DNA of 18,431 nucleotides from JBAZBO01 sp041671425 (lineage in GTDB: Bacteria; Patescibacteriota; WWE3; UBA101185; UBA10185): the NCBI GenBank assembly GCA_041671425.1, contig JBAZBO010000009.1, positions 1 through 18,431 on the forward strand, read 5' to 3'. The notes beneath the pieces are model-generated. The model worked only from the letters and a program-made list of their open reading frames with translations. It searched no databases and was not told where the DNA came from. The first letter of the stretch is position 1; each line of letters opens with the position of its first letter. This document shows positions 1-7,291 of the stretch, piece after piece. Made by a program: the position numbers and the translations under genes.

Positions 1-1835
1 ATCTAAGAAGGAAGATCACAGAGCTTGAAGCGACCACAATGTCCAATCAAAGAGAAGGTAAGATAACGGATCCTACCGTACAGGCCGCTTTGGAAGATGC
101 TAAGGACCTACAGGAACAATTAGTAAAAGGAGTTGAGAAATATTTCCAGTTCTCTTTCTATATCACCATTCCGTCGGACACATTGGAAGAGTTGAATACT
201 GTTTGTGCCAAGTTGGAGTCCACTCTTGGGTCCCTACTGCTGATCTCAAAGTCTGCAACTTTGCAGATGGAGGAGGCATTTCAATCTACTATCCCGACTG
301 GTACCGACAAGCTTTTGATAACCAGGAACATGGACACGACAAGTCTTGCCACGACATTTCCTTTTACCTCCTCAAACCTGACTATGGAAGAGGGGATTAT
401 GTACGGGATAAACCGTCACAACGGGTCACTGGTCATATTTGATAGATTTTCCATGGAGAATGCCAACACAGTTATTTTTGCTAAATCTGGCGCAGGTAAA
501 TCATACTTTGTAAAACTGGAAGCCTTGAGACTTATGGTTTTTGGAGCCGAGGTTTTGATAATAGACCCAGAGCAAGAGTATAAAACCCTTTGTGATGCTG
601 TGGGTGGAAATTACATAGATTTCTCTCCGAACTCCCCTCATAAAATAAATCCATTCGACCTTTCCGGTATAGCTGTGGAAGGTGAGAATGAGCTTGGTCA
701 GAAACTTTTGTCTTTGCACACCCTTTTGAAACTAATGTTGGGGAGTATAAGTTCCACCGAAGAGGCTCTTCTTGATAGGGCCTTGATAGAAACGTACAGA
801 ATAAAGGGAATAACCACTGATCCTGAGACGCAGCTTTCAAAAGAGCCTCCCATAATGGAGGATCTATACAAAGTACTTCTTGGTGCTGCCGAACCCGAGG
901 CCAGAGAGATGTCAGCAAGACTAGAAAAGTATATAAGAGGGTCTTTAGCAGGCATCTTTGACTCCCAGTCCACCGTAAATCTTAGTAGTAAGATGACAGT
1001 TTTCTCCACTAAGAACCTTGAGGACATACTCAGACCGGTAGCCTTTTTTATGATCCTGGATTTTGTTTGGACGCGAATAAAGAAGGATCTGAGAAAGAGG
1101 ATCATGATTGTCGAGGAGGCGTGGTATCTATTGCAGAACGAAGATAGCGCTAGGTTCATCTATGGTATAGCAAAAAGGGCCAGGAAGTACTACTTGGGTC
1201 TTACCACTATCTCACAGGATGTGGATGACTTCTTACAGTCTGAGTACGGAAAAGCTATTGTTACGAACTCCTCTATGCAATTCCTGTTGAAACAGCACCC
1301 GGCTGCAATAGACAGAGTGGCTGAAACATTTTACTTATCTGAAGGTGAGAAGAGGCTTTTGTTGGGGGCTGATATAGGAGAGGGCCTGTTCTTTGCAGGG
1401 TCAAGCCACGTCGCTATAAAAGTTATGGCTTCGGAAGAGGAACACAAGTTAATAACGACTAATCCAAGGGAGGTATTGGAATTGAGGGAGAAAGCTGTAG
1501 CGCAAGCCGCAGCCCAAAATACAAGGCCTGTATATAGACCTATGGAAAGGGTGAACATTGAGGCTGAACCTGTACACCCCGTGACCCCATCGCCACCCCC
1601 ACCCCCGATGGCCCAATCCATACCTCAGTTGCCTCAATCCCAGCCGCGTGTAGCGCCCCCACCTCAGCAGCAGCCCGTACTGCCCAAGATAGAACCACCC
1701 AGGCATTTCATGCAGACTGCAGCGCCTTTGTCCACTATCAAAGATGAGGAAAATACTTTGATGGATCAGATGAATACATTAGGTGGTACCCAATCAGGTA
1801 CTATAGATCTGACTCCTACGCCCCCGCAACAATAA
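1..1835 (+). CDS. virB4: VirB4/TraC-family ATPase, 5' end cut off by the window
   Basis: This is the ATPase that powers type IV secretion or conjugation-like machines at the inner membrane. The frame is open from base 3, and the residues before the first Met (base 39) continue the family pattern, so that Met is internal and the N-terminal domain lies outside the window. Numbering from that Met, Walker A is AKSGAGKS (148-155) and Walker B with the catalytic Glu is IMIVEEAW (355-362). Family blocks such as GINRHNGSLVIFDRFSMENAN precede Walker A. After about residue 490 the protein becomes a Pro/Gln-rich tail with long proline runs, probably disordered. Patescibacteria commonly carry such a VirB4 near pilus genes, so it may belong to a T4SS-like or pilus-related apparatus. 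No other T4SS subunit is visible here. Family assignment is firm; the machine it serves is inference. Confidence 0.93.
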   Translation, partial: LRRKITELEATTMSNQREGKITDPTVQAALEDAKDLQEQLVKGVEKYFQFSFYITIPSDTLEELNTVCAKLESTLGSLLLISKSATLQMEEAFQSTIPTGTDKLLITRNMDTTSLATTFPFTSSNLTMEEGIMYGINRHNGSLVIFDRFSMENANTVIFAKSGAGKSYFVKLEALRLMVFGAEVLIIDPEQEYKTLCDAVGGNYIDFSPNSPHKINPFDLSGIAVEGENELGQKLLSLHTLLKLMLGSISSTEEALLDRALIETYRIKGITTDPETQLSKEPPIMEDLYKVLLGAAEPEAREMSARLEKYIRGSLAGIFDSQSTVNLSSKMTVFSTKNLEDILRPVAFFMILDFVWTRIKKDLRKRIMIVEEAWYLLQNEDSARFIYGIAKRARKYYLGLTTISQDVDDFLQSEYGKAIVTNSSMQFLLKQHPAAIDRVAETFYLSEGEKRLLLGADIGEGLFFAGSSHVAIKVMASEEEHKLITTNPREVLELREKAVAQAAAQNTRPVYRPMERVNIEAEPVHPVTPSPPPPPMAQSIPQLPQSQPRVAPPPQQQPVLPKIEPPRHFMQTAAPLSTIKDEENTLMDQMNTLGGTQSGTIDLTPTPPQQ

Positions 1836-1866
1836 CAATATTTGGAAATAGTCCCACAGTGAGAGA

Positions 1867-1907
1867 GAGCCGCTGGACAAGGGAAAACTTGTATTGTCCA
1901 GCGGCTC
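1867..1907. terminator. Strong hairpin between convergent genes
   Basis: A perfect 14-bp inverted repeat (1867-1880 with 1894-1907, arms GAGCCGCTGGACAA and TTGTCCAGCGGCTC) flanks a 13-nt loop. It sits between the virB4 stop and the stop of the minus-strand gene at 1914. Neither side has a clear T-tract, so intrinsic termination is uncertain. It could act as a bidirectional terminator or as an mRNA 3'-end stabiliser. Confidence 0.6.
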
Positions 1908-1913
1908 CGGTGG

Positions 1914-2123
1914 TCACGAAAAGTCAAAATCGTTGTTCTCTACGCTTCCGTCGCATTCCGGGTTTTCCCTGTGGTGCACTCGGATAAGCTGCTCCTCTGC
2001 TCGGTCCCGCCCGGTCGTGTCCCAGGTGTAGTAGTCGAGCGACTTGGTCCCGCCGCACTTATTGCATGTCATGGTAACCGTTTCTTTTTCTCCGTCTGAC
2101 TCGCGTACACTTACAACTGCCAC
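1914..2123 (-). CDS. Orphan 69-aa Cys/His (zinc-ribbon-like) protein, GTG start
   Basis: Not recognised as a named family. The protein has C20-x2-C23 followed by GG, then a His pair at 50-51 and C57 in HHRENPEC, which could form one C2HC zinc site; the ends are acidic. I place the start at the GTG at 2123 because AGGAGGG (2137-2131) lies 7 nt before it. The ATG at 2165 of the longer frame sits upstream of the TATAAT box (2159-2154), so it would not be transcribed. The gene is monocistronic, points against virB4 and holA, and ends 6 nt from a strong hairpin. Local G+C is high: 39 of 60 bases at 1981-2040 against 26 of 60 at 541-600 in virB4. Together these features suggest a real, possibly acquired small gene. 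Zinc binding is inference from Cys/His spacing. Confidence 0.65.
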   Translation of the reverse strand: MAVVSVRESDGEKETVTMTCNKCGGTKSLDYYTWDTTGRDRAEEQLIRVHHRENPECDGSVENNDFDFS

Positions 2124-2130
2124 GTTCTCA

Positions 2131-2159
2131 CCCTCCTGACTAAGATAGTGCGCATTATA
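2131..2159 (-). promoter_or_regulatory. -10 box and Shine-Dalgarno of the 69-aa gene
   Basis: On the minus strand a perfect TATAAT (2159-2154) is followed about 17 nt later by AGGAGGG (2137-2131), 7 nt before a GTG. The hexamer 17 bp upstream reads ACAACA, matching only the ACA end of the -35 consensus. These signals decide the start codon. Confidence 0.6.
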
Positions 2160-2196
2160 TACCAAAAGTGCATCCCTGTTGTAGTCTTATTGGATC

Positions 2197-2209
2197 TATA
2201 CTGTAAAAT
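2197..2209 (+). promoter_or_regulatory. Candidate -10 region of holA
   Basis: TATACT (2197-2202) and TAAAAT (2204-2209) lie just before the ATG at 2218, with no Shine-Dalgarno between. If TAAAAT is the -10 box, the transcript would begin at or next to the start codon. No convincing -35 box was seen. Confidence 0.35.
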
Positions 2210-2217
2210 AATCTCAA

Positions 2218-2916
2218 ATGATCTTCATCTTCCACGGGGAAAATACTATAAGATCTAGAAACGCCATCCTTGGTATGCAGGAGAAGCTTGGTTTGGATAT
2301 CCGGTTGGAATTTCCAATAAATGAGATAACTCCCGCCCAACTTCATGATGCCTGTGCCTCTTTTGATATCTTTGGCAAACCCTCCCTGGTAGTTTTGGAT
2401 ATATCTGGTGCCGGCAGGATGGATCTAGAGCCCTACATAGAGCGTTGTTTACGACTATCGAGTGATTCCATACTGGTAGTATACTCAGACAAATCTCTTA
2501 CCAAGACCAACGCGTTCCTGAAGGCTGCAGACAGCTTGAAGGCCCGAGTTGCTTTGTCTGAAGAGACAGAGGACTCAAACATCTTTGATTTTGTGGATCA
2601 GACCTTTTTCAAAAATAAGAATAGTGCCTACAAAGAACTCAGGAAACTTTACCTGGAAAGGGAAGACAATTTTAGGATATTTTCCATGATGCTTTATGGT
2701 ATGAGAAATATTGCATATGAGAAGTTCTCGTCTCCAGCCCTGTTCAAGCTAGCTCCCTTTGTCAGGAGTAAAGTGGAAAAACAGGGGAGGAAGTTTTCCG
2801 AGAGTGACGTACGCGCCCTTTATGGTGAGTTCTATGATTTGGACAGAAAAGTGAAAACAGGAGAAATGGATTGTGGTTTGGCTGTCGTAACGCTTTTGGA
2901 GAGCATAAATGTATAA
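2218..2916 (+). CDS. holA: DNA polymerase III delta subunit-like protein (short form)
   Basis: The delta subunit is part of the clamp loader and opens the sliding clamp ring during replication. The N-terminus MIFIFHGENTIRSRNAI has the shape of delta N-termini (hydrophobic strand, then G-[ED]-[DN] and a helix). The end, YDLDRKVKTGEMDCGLAVVTLLESI, matches the family's closing helix pattern (hDxxhKxG followed by a hydrophobic helix). At 232 aa it is clearly shorter than typical delta subunits of about 340 aa, which fits a reduced genome. The start ATG lacks a Shine-Dalgarno. Its 3' end overlaps the sortase start by 8 nt, so the two are probably co-transcribed. A poorly conserved AAA+-like fold is the main assignment; an unrelated protein cannot be wholly excluded. 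Confidence 0.68.
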   Translation: MIFIFHGENTIRSRNAILGMQEKLGLDIRLEFPINEITPAQLHDACASFDIFGKPSLVVLDISGAGRMDLEPYIERCLRLSSDSILVVYSDKSLTKTNAFLKAADSLKARVALSEETEDSNIFDFVDQTFFKNKNSAYKELRKLYLEREDNFRIFSMMLYGMRNIAYEKFSSPALFKLAPFVRSKVEKQGRKFSESDVRALYGEFYDLDRKVKTGEMDCGLAVVTLLESINV

Positions 2917-3625
2917 ACCTAAGGTTTATGAGAAGGATCTATCCTTCGACCCTATCTATAAGACCACTAACAAATCCTTCTTCTTCAGGTCAAAAGTGTA
3001 TCCGGTGTCTCTTTTTTGTGTGGGGACGCTGCTTCTTGCTACACAGGTGGTTATCCCAGTTATCCTAATAAAAGGGAATGACGAAGTGAAATCTCCAGTT
3101 ACTTCAAGCGTTTTGGGAATAGCTAGCGGGTTTAGGGATTTTGAGTTTACTGAGCTTGAGGAGTCTACTGAGGTAGTGGAAGAGAAAGCTACAGTTCCGG
3201 AAACATTCTATCTCAGTGTTCCAGAACTTGGGATTGAGGATGCCGTGGTTGAGACTAATTCTCCCTCCCTTAATCCAGATCTCAGGTTGGGGCATTACAA
3301 GGGTTCAGCACTGCCCGGGGAGGTTGGAAACACTTTCATTTATGGTCATTCAGTTCTAAGGTGGTTCTATAATCCCAGAAACTACAAGGCCATATTCTCC
3401 ACTCTTGATACTTTGGATATTGGAGATGCTTTTTATATTACCTACAACAATGAGAAGATCCAGTATAAAGTGAGCAAGATCCAGTACTTGGATCCCAATG
3501 AGGTAAATCCCTTGGCGAATGTAAGCCCAAAATTTCTCAACGAATCCACCGCCACACTAATGACTTGTGCCCCTCCGGGAACAAAGATAAAAAGACTACT
3601 TGTAAGCGGAGTAATGGTTCCTTAA
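2909..3625 (+). CDS. Sortase (membrane-anchored cysteine transpeptidase)
   Basis: Sortases cut a C-terminal sorting motif in secreted proteins and join the protein to the cell envelope or to pilin subunits. This 238-aa protein has one N-terminal membrane segment (about 31-55), a short Glu-rich linker (about 80-95), and a catalytic beta-barrel from about 98. The triad is visible: His147 in IYGHSV, Cys220 in TLMTCAPPG and Arg229 in KIKRLLV. The ATG overlaps the end of holA by 8 nt, and GGAG (2898-2901) gives a 7-nt spacing. The gene converges with the pilus operon, whose last gene carries a VPVTG sorting signal and stops 16 nt away, so that protein is a candidate substrate. The sortase class was not resolved. 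Confidence 0.93.
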   Translation: MYKPKVYEKDLSFDPIYKTTNKSFFFRSKVYPVSLFCVGTLLLATQVVIPVILIKGNDEVKSPVTSSVLGIASGFRDFEFTELEESTEVVEEKATVPETFYLSVPELGIEDAVVETNSPSLNPDLRLGHYKGSALPGEVGNTFIYGHSVLRWFYNPRNYKAIFSTLDTLDIGDAFYITYNNEKIQYKVSKIQYLDPNEVNPLANVSPKFLNESTATLMTCAPPGTKIKRLLVSGVMVP

Positions 3626-3641
3626 TGAGATTGGAAAGATA

Positions 3642-4043
3642 TCAGTCTCGAGTGGCGTTTTTCTCGAACGTGGCCAAGGCCTTTTTCCTGGGGTTAGTCC
3701 AAAGTGTATAAGCACCAAGTGTGAGAATAGTCATGCCTGAAAATAAGGCAAATGTTATTTCCGTAGTTCCCGTGACAGGCACTGTACTTTGAGTAGTCTC
3801 TCTCGTGGTTGCACCAGCTAAAACTTTAGAGGGTTCCATCTTTTGTTCAGAAAGTTCCTCGAAGGCTGATTTTTCCGTAGATTCACCAAGTACATCTTCC
3901 CTTGGGGCAGAATAGGATTCTATGTCCACTTCTTTACTGGCTGATGAGGTGAGATAGTAGAAAAGAAAGAACACCCCCAACGAGACCATGAAAACTAGTG
4001 CGAAGGTTTTAAATCCACTTTTTGCTTGATAGCTATTATTCAT
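3642..4043 (-). CDS. Small surface protein with VPVTG sorting signal, likely sortase substrate
   Basis: Function unknown. The 133-aa product has an N-terminal hydrophobic segment (about 12-32), an acidic and Ser/Thr-rich middle, and a C-terminus arranged like a cell-wall sorting signal: VPVTG (88-92), a hydrophobic stretch (about 95-115) and a basic tail with NPRKK. VPVTG departs from LPxTG at the first residue only. It is the last gene of the minus-strand pilus operon; its ATG overlaps the stop of the 61-aa gene by 8 nt. The only sortase in the window lies directly across the convergent junction. It may be anchored to the envelope or coupled to a pilus. The N-terminal segment could be a signal peptide or a membrane anchor. 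Confidence 0.75.
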   Translation of the reverse strand: MNNSYQAKSGFKTFALVFMVSLGVFFLFYYLTSSASKEVDIESYSAPREDVLGESTEKSAFEELSEQKMEPSKVLAGATTRETTQSTVPVTGTTEITFALFSGMTILTLGAYTLWTNPRKKALATFEKNATRD

Positions 4044-4221
4044 CGGCAGGTCCGAAAGTTCTATCCAAGAACTCCGTATTTATTTTACCATTAATAGGGG
4101 TGGACTTTTCAATAAGATCTTTCTCGGCCTCATTATGTGCTCTGTATGCGCTTATGCCTGTAGCTATGAGAAGAAGAGTGGTAAATACTGTTAACGATGT
4201 AAGGGATATCAGAGTTTTCAT
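4036..4221 (-). CDS. 61-aa single-pass membrane protein of the pilus operon
   Basis: Not recognised. It has an N-terminal hydrophobic segment (about 4-26), probably a membrane anchor or signal, and a short charged outer part ending in FLDRTFGPADE. The start overlaps the pilO stop by 4 nt (ATGA) and the stop overlaps the next start by 8 nt, so it is translated from the same message. In classical pilus operons pilP follows pilO. This protein is far too short for PilP and lacks recognisable similarity, but it occupies that place. A minor pilus-assembly membrane protein is the reasonable guess. Confidence 0.6.
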   Translation of the reverse strand: MKTLISLTSLTVFTTLLLIATGISAYRAHNEAEKDLIEKSTPINGKINTEFLDRTFGPADE

Positions 4222-4742
4222 TGCAATTTGTTAGAGTAATTAAATACTTTTATTCTCGCGACCACAACACTGTCGTCCCTTTCCCTTTTTGCCTCTATGC
4301 TATCTATTTCGCTTAATCTTTCCATAGAGGTTATTGCGGTCGTCAGGTTGTTGATGGTTTCCATTGGTCCCTCCAAAGTTGCCATCACTTCTGTTACGGT
4401 AGGAGATACCTTTGAGATAGAAAAGCCCTTCAGTTCGTAACCGGCCCTAGCCGCCTGTAATGAGAGCTCTATTAGATATCTCTCCTCCTGAGGCCTATCA
4501 GGTATAGATACATTAAGTTTGTCTATTTGAGTAGTGTGTGTCTGGATTTCATTTAATAGGCCAGCTACCAATGCCTCCTTTTCCTCAAAGTTAGAAAGGG
4601 CAGTATTGTACTCTTCTTGTACCTGCATTTTTGTTTTCATACGATTTATTCCGCCTCTTATGCCCAAGAAGCCTAGGAACACAATATTGTATAAAAACAA
4701 GGCTAAGAATAGGTTAATTTGAGTTTCGTACTTGATTTTCAT
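4218..4742 (-). CDS. pilO: PilO-like type IV pilus inner-membrane protein
   Basis: PilO forms with PilN an inner-membrane complex that aligns the type IV pilus machine. The 174-aa product has the expected layout: a short cytoplasmic start, one membrane helix (about 9-28), a periplasmic-type coiled coil (about 34-76), and a compact C-terminal alpha/beta domain including YELKGFSIS and the strand VVVARIKVF. The start overlaps the upstream pilN stop by 4 nt (ATGA), which suggests translational coupling. Length and topology match PilO, but sequence conservation in this family is low, so the call leans on the pilN-pilO order. Confidence 0.75.
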   Translation of the reverse strand: MKIKYETQINLFLALFLYNIVFLGFLGIRGGINRMKTKMQVQEEYNTALSNFEEKEALVAGLLNEIQTHTTQIDKLNVSIPDRPQEERYLIELSLQAARAGYELKGFSISKVSPTVTEVMATLEGPMETINNLTTAITSMERLSEIDSIEAKRERDDSVVVARIKVFNYSNKLQ

Positions 4743-5365
4743 TTGAAGATTACCCCTGCTTCTATGGTAAAGATATTGTTTGAGGTATCCAAAGATGCAG
4801 ATCTAAGCTCTATTGTCTCAACAGTATCCTCCTTAAGATATTTACTTATCAGCTTGGTAAATGACAGGACGGATTGCGCTTTGAACTCAATGGAAATGGT
4901 TCTATCTTTGTAGGTTATGCTTTGGAGAAGGACTTCTGATGGCAAATCCGCCAATATGATACCCGTATAGCTTGCCACATCTACTCTACTTGAGGCAACC
5001 TCCTGGTATTTGTCTATCTTACCAGTGACTTTCTCTATTTCGGTCCAGCTTTTTTCGTCAGGCTTGAATTTCTGATATGAGATGTTCAACCTATTTCTAA
5101 GGTCTGTGATGTGGTTGTTCTGGGCAGAATGCCATATGATCATGATGACCAGGATAACGTTCACTACCAGGATAGTAATAACGACAACGGGGAGGAAACT
5201 ACTGACTCTTTGAATATGTGTTGTTTTTGTATTTAGAGACGGGTCAAGAAGATCTGGAGTCCTATTTGGATTTTGCGGGTCTTCCTCGTGGTTTCTTTGC
5301 GCCAGTGGATTTAGGGCTTGGATTTTCAACAGCCACTGAAGATTGAGCAGTGAGTTTTTTGGCAT
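4739..5365 (-). CDS. pilN: PilN-like type IV pilus assembly protein (start uncertain)
   Basis: PilN is the membrane partner of PilO; its cytoplasmic N-terminal peptide binds PilM. Here a membrane helix lies at about 57-78, followed by a coiled coil and a small alpha/beta domain containing YKDRTISIEFKAQS. Before the helix, PDLLDPSLN (37-45) resembles the PilN INLLP motif. The frame has no ATG, GTG or TTG between the rpsT stop (5262) and the membrane helix, so any ordinary start lies inside rpsT: ATG at 5365 or TTG at 5329. Neither has a Shine-Dalgarno. With the ATG, the overlap with rpsT is 104 nt, unusually long. No pilM is present. An unorthodox start codon closer to the DLLDP motif, or a sequence error, are alternatives. 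Confidence 0.72.
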   Translation of the reverse strand: MPKNSLLNLQWLLKIQALNPLAQRNHEEDPQNPNRTPDLLDPSLNTKTTHIQRVSSFLPVVVITILVVNVILVIMIIWHSAQNNHITDLRNRLNISYQKFKPDEKSWTEIEKVTGKIDKYQEVASSRVDVASYTGIILADLPSEVLLQSITYKDRTISIEFKAQSVLSFTKLISKYLKEDTVETIELRSASLDTSNNIFTIEAGVIFK

Positions 5366-5606
5366 ATCTAGACTTCAACCTGCTTGCTTTGTTCTTATGG
5401 ATAGCCTTTACTTTGGCGGCTTTATCCAGGGTTTTTTGCAGGTTGATTTCCTTCTGTGTTAGTATATCAGTTGTTGAATCCTTGTCTGCAAGTACTTTCA
5501 TAAAAGCTTTCTTTGCACTAGACACTGAACTTTTCCAAAACAGATTGTTCTTTTGTTTTCTTAATGAGCCCCTATGGGCCTTTTGTACGGATTTTTTATT
5601 AGCCAT
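5262..5606 (-). CDS. rpsT: 30S ribosomal protein S20 with basic AT-hook-like tail
   Basis: S20 binds 16S rRNA in the small subunit. The start MANKKSVQKAHRG and the helix LDKAAKVKAIHKNKASRLKSRYAKKL (split here as residues 60-85) are diagnostic. The usual S20 body ends near residue 85. About 29 extra residues follow, ending in KKPRGRPAKSK (104-114), which contains the RGRP core of an AT-hook with basic flanks. The tail is encoded in the stretch that also holds the start of pilN in another frame. The gene begins 32 bp from the divergent murJ start and heads the minus-strand operon. The ATG has no good Shine-Dalgarno; a minus-strand TATCAT lies 12 nt upstream. Confidence 0.92.
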   Translation of the reverse strand: MANKKSVQKAHRGSLRKQKNNLFWKSSVSSAKKAFMKVLADKDSTTDILTQKEINLQKTLDKAAKVKAIHKNKASRLKSRYAKKLTAQSSVAVENPSPKSTGAKKPRGRPAKSK

Positions 5607-5617
5607 AAGACGCCTGC

Positions 5618-5638
5618 AATGATAACATATTTACCATT
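5618..5638. promoter_or_regulatory. Compact divergent promoter with inverted repeat (rpsT / murJ)
   Basis: Only 32 bp separate the rpsT and murJ start codons. Within it AATGATAAC (5618-5626) and TTTACCATT (5630-5638) form an imperfect inverted repeat, 7 of 9 positions, around ATA. On the minus strand TATCAT (5624-5619) lies 12 nt before the rpsT ATG. Either both genes have almost no 5' leader, or the promoters reach into the genes. An operator role for the repeat is speculative. Confidence 0.35.
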
Positions 5639-7276
5639 ATGGTCAATACTGCGCTAAAAAAGTTCGGTAACGGACTGTTCTCAGTCCAAAACTCCATCTT
5701 GTCTGCCGCCGCAATAATTGGCGTGGCCAGTGGTGCAAATGCAGTCTTGGGTTTACTGAAGGGCAGGTTTTTGGCTTCAATGTTTGGTGTATCAAGAGAA
5801 CTGACCATCTTTTATGTTGCCGATAGGATACCCAATATGATCTACTCGGTGCTTGTTGTGGGGGCAGTATCCACAGTTTTTATACCAATATTCTCTGAGA
5901 AGTTGAGAGAGAATAAGGAAGGAGCATGGCCTTTGGCATCTTCGATATTCTCTGTGCTTGTAGTATTTTTCGGAGTGCTAGGGGGGCTGCTATTTATCTT
6001 CTCACGACAGGTTATTTCAGCACTATCTTTAGGGAGATTATCAGCAAGTGAGGTAGTCCTAGGAGCCAACCTTATGAGGATAATGATAGCCTCTCAACTT
6101 ATCCTTGTGATCAGCAGCTTCATTACCAGCATACTTCAGTCATTCAAGTACTTCCTGATTCCGGCCCTTTCTCCTATCCTTTATAACCTGGGTCTTCTGG
6201 CGGGGATCCTGCTTTTGTCACAAAGATTTGGGATCTACGGCCCCGCACTGGGTGTTGTGATCGGATCTGCCCTTCATCTTCTTATCCAGCTGCCACTTAT
6301 GAAGAAATTGGGGGTTGATATCAGGTTCAACCTTGATATGTCTGGTATGGGTGTTCAGAAAGTAGTTTCACTGGTTCCGTTCAGGGTCTTGAGCGTTGTC
6401 ATATCAAACGTAATCTCCACGATCAACAATTCTCTAGCCATTTTGGTATCTGTTCCTTCTGTTGTCTACTTAGCTTACGCAAGCACGCTTCAATTCTTTC
6501 CCGTAAGTTTATTTGCAGTATCTATGTCTGCGGCTCTGCTTCCTACCCTTTCTGTACAAAGTGATGACTTAGAAAAGTTCAAAAAGATATTCTTAACATC
6601 CTTGCACCAAATGCTTTTTCTGATAGTGCCTGCCAGTCTCATACTCGCTATTTTGAGAGTTCCTGTCGTGAGATTAGTGTATGGAGTTTCAAATTTCCCA
6701 TGGGAGGCCACCGTGAAGACCTCCTATACTTTGGCGTTCTTTGCTATATCTATATATGCCCAGGGGGCTGTCTACCTTATCACTAGGGCGTTCTATGCCC
6801 TGAAGGATACCGCAACACCTGTGAAGGTATCGTTGGTTACCTTTCTACTAAATGCTTGCCTATCTCTGTCTTTCATAAGGGTTCTCGGTTGGGGTGTATG
6901 GTCACTCGCCCTGTCGTTTTCTATCATGTCGACGACAGACTTTCTGATAATGCTTTACTTATTGTCCAGAAAGCTTGGCGGCTTCTCGAAAGAGACATTG
7001 ATTATACCAATTGTGAAAATCTTTTACGCCGCTGCCATCATGAGTGTCTTCCTTTACCTACCACTCAAACTACTGGATAACTTTGTTTTTGATACTACCA
7101 GAACTATTGATCTGATATTGTTGACAGCTACTACCGGAACCCTGGGTATGTCCACCTATCTTTTACTGACCAAACTACTGAAAGTTGAAGAGATACAGCT
7201 TTTCTATAGACTTGTGAGAAAGCTTAGTTTTAAGAAGTCCACAATGCAGGATCAGCTTGGTACTGACCTACAATAA
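5639..7276 (+). CDS. murJ: Lipid II flippase MurJ (MviN)
   Basis: MurJ moves the peptidoglycan precursor lipid II across the cytoplasmic membrane. The 545-aa product is hydrophobic throughout and has the usual length for 14 membrane helices. Family features are visible early: GLLKGRFLASMFG, then FYVADRIPNMIYSVLVVGAVS and a PIFSE segment, and later the AFYALKDTATPVK segment typical of MurJ. The start is the ATG at 5639; a Shine-Dalgarno was not seen. It is divergent from rpsT. The 3' end carries the -10 box of the next gene (7292-7297 lies 15 nt after its stop), so the ftsEX unit may be transcribed both from here and from its own promoter. Confidence 0.95.
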   Translation: MVNTALKKFGNGLFSVQNSILSAAAIIGVASGANAVLGLLKGRFLASMFGVSRELTIFYVADRIPNMIYSVLVVGAVSTVFIPIFSEKLRENKEGAWPLASSIFSVLVVFFGVLGGLLFIFSRQVISALSLGRLSASEVVLGANLMRIMIASQLILVISSFITSILQSFKYFLIPALSPILYNLGLLAGILLLSQRFGIYGPALGVVIGSALHLLIQLPLMKKLGVDIRFNLDMSGMGVQKVVSLVPFRVLSVVISNVISTINNSLAILVSVPSVVYLAYASTLQFFPVSLFAVSMSAALLPTLSVQSDDLEKFKKIFLTSLHQMLFLIVPASLILAILRVPVVRLVYGVSNFPWEATVKTSYTLAFFAISIYAQGAVYLITRAFYALKDTATPVKVSLVTFLLNACLSLSFIRVLGWGVWSLALSFSIMSTTDFLIMLYLLSRKLGGFSKETLIIPIVKIFYAAAIMSVFLYLPLKLLDNFVFDTTRTIDLILLTATTGTLGMSTYLLLTKLLKVEEIQLFYRLVRKLSFKKSTMQDQLGTDLQ

Positions 7277-7291
7277 GGTTGTAAAAAAAGG

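Noticed and set aside
532..1159. Overlapping minus-strand open frames inside virB4
   Set aside because: They are antisense to conserved ATPase motifs and show no features of their own.
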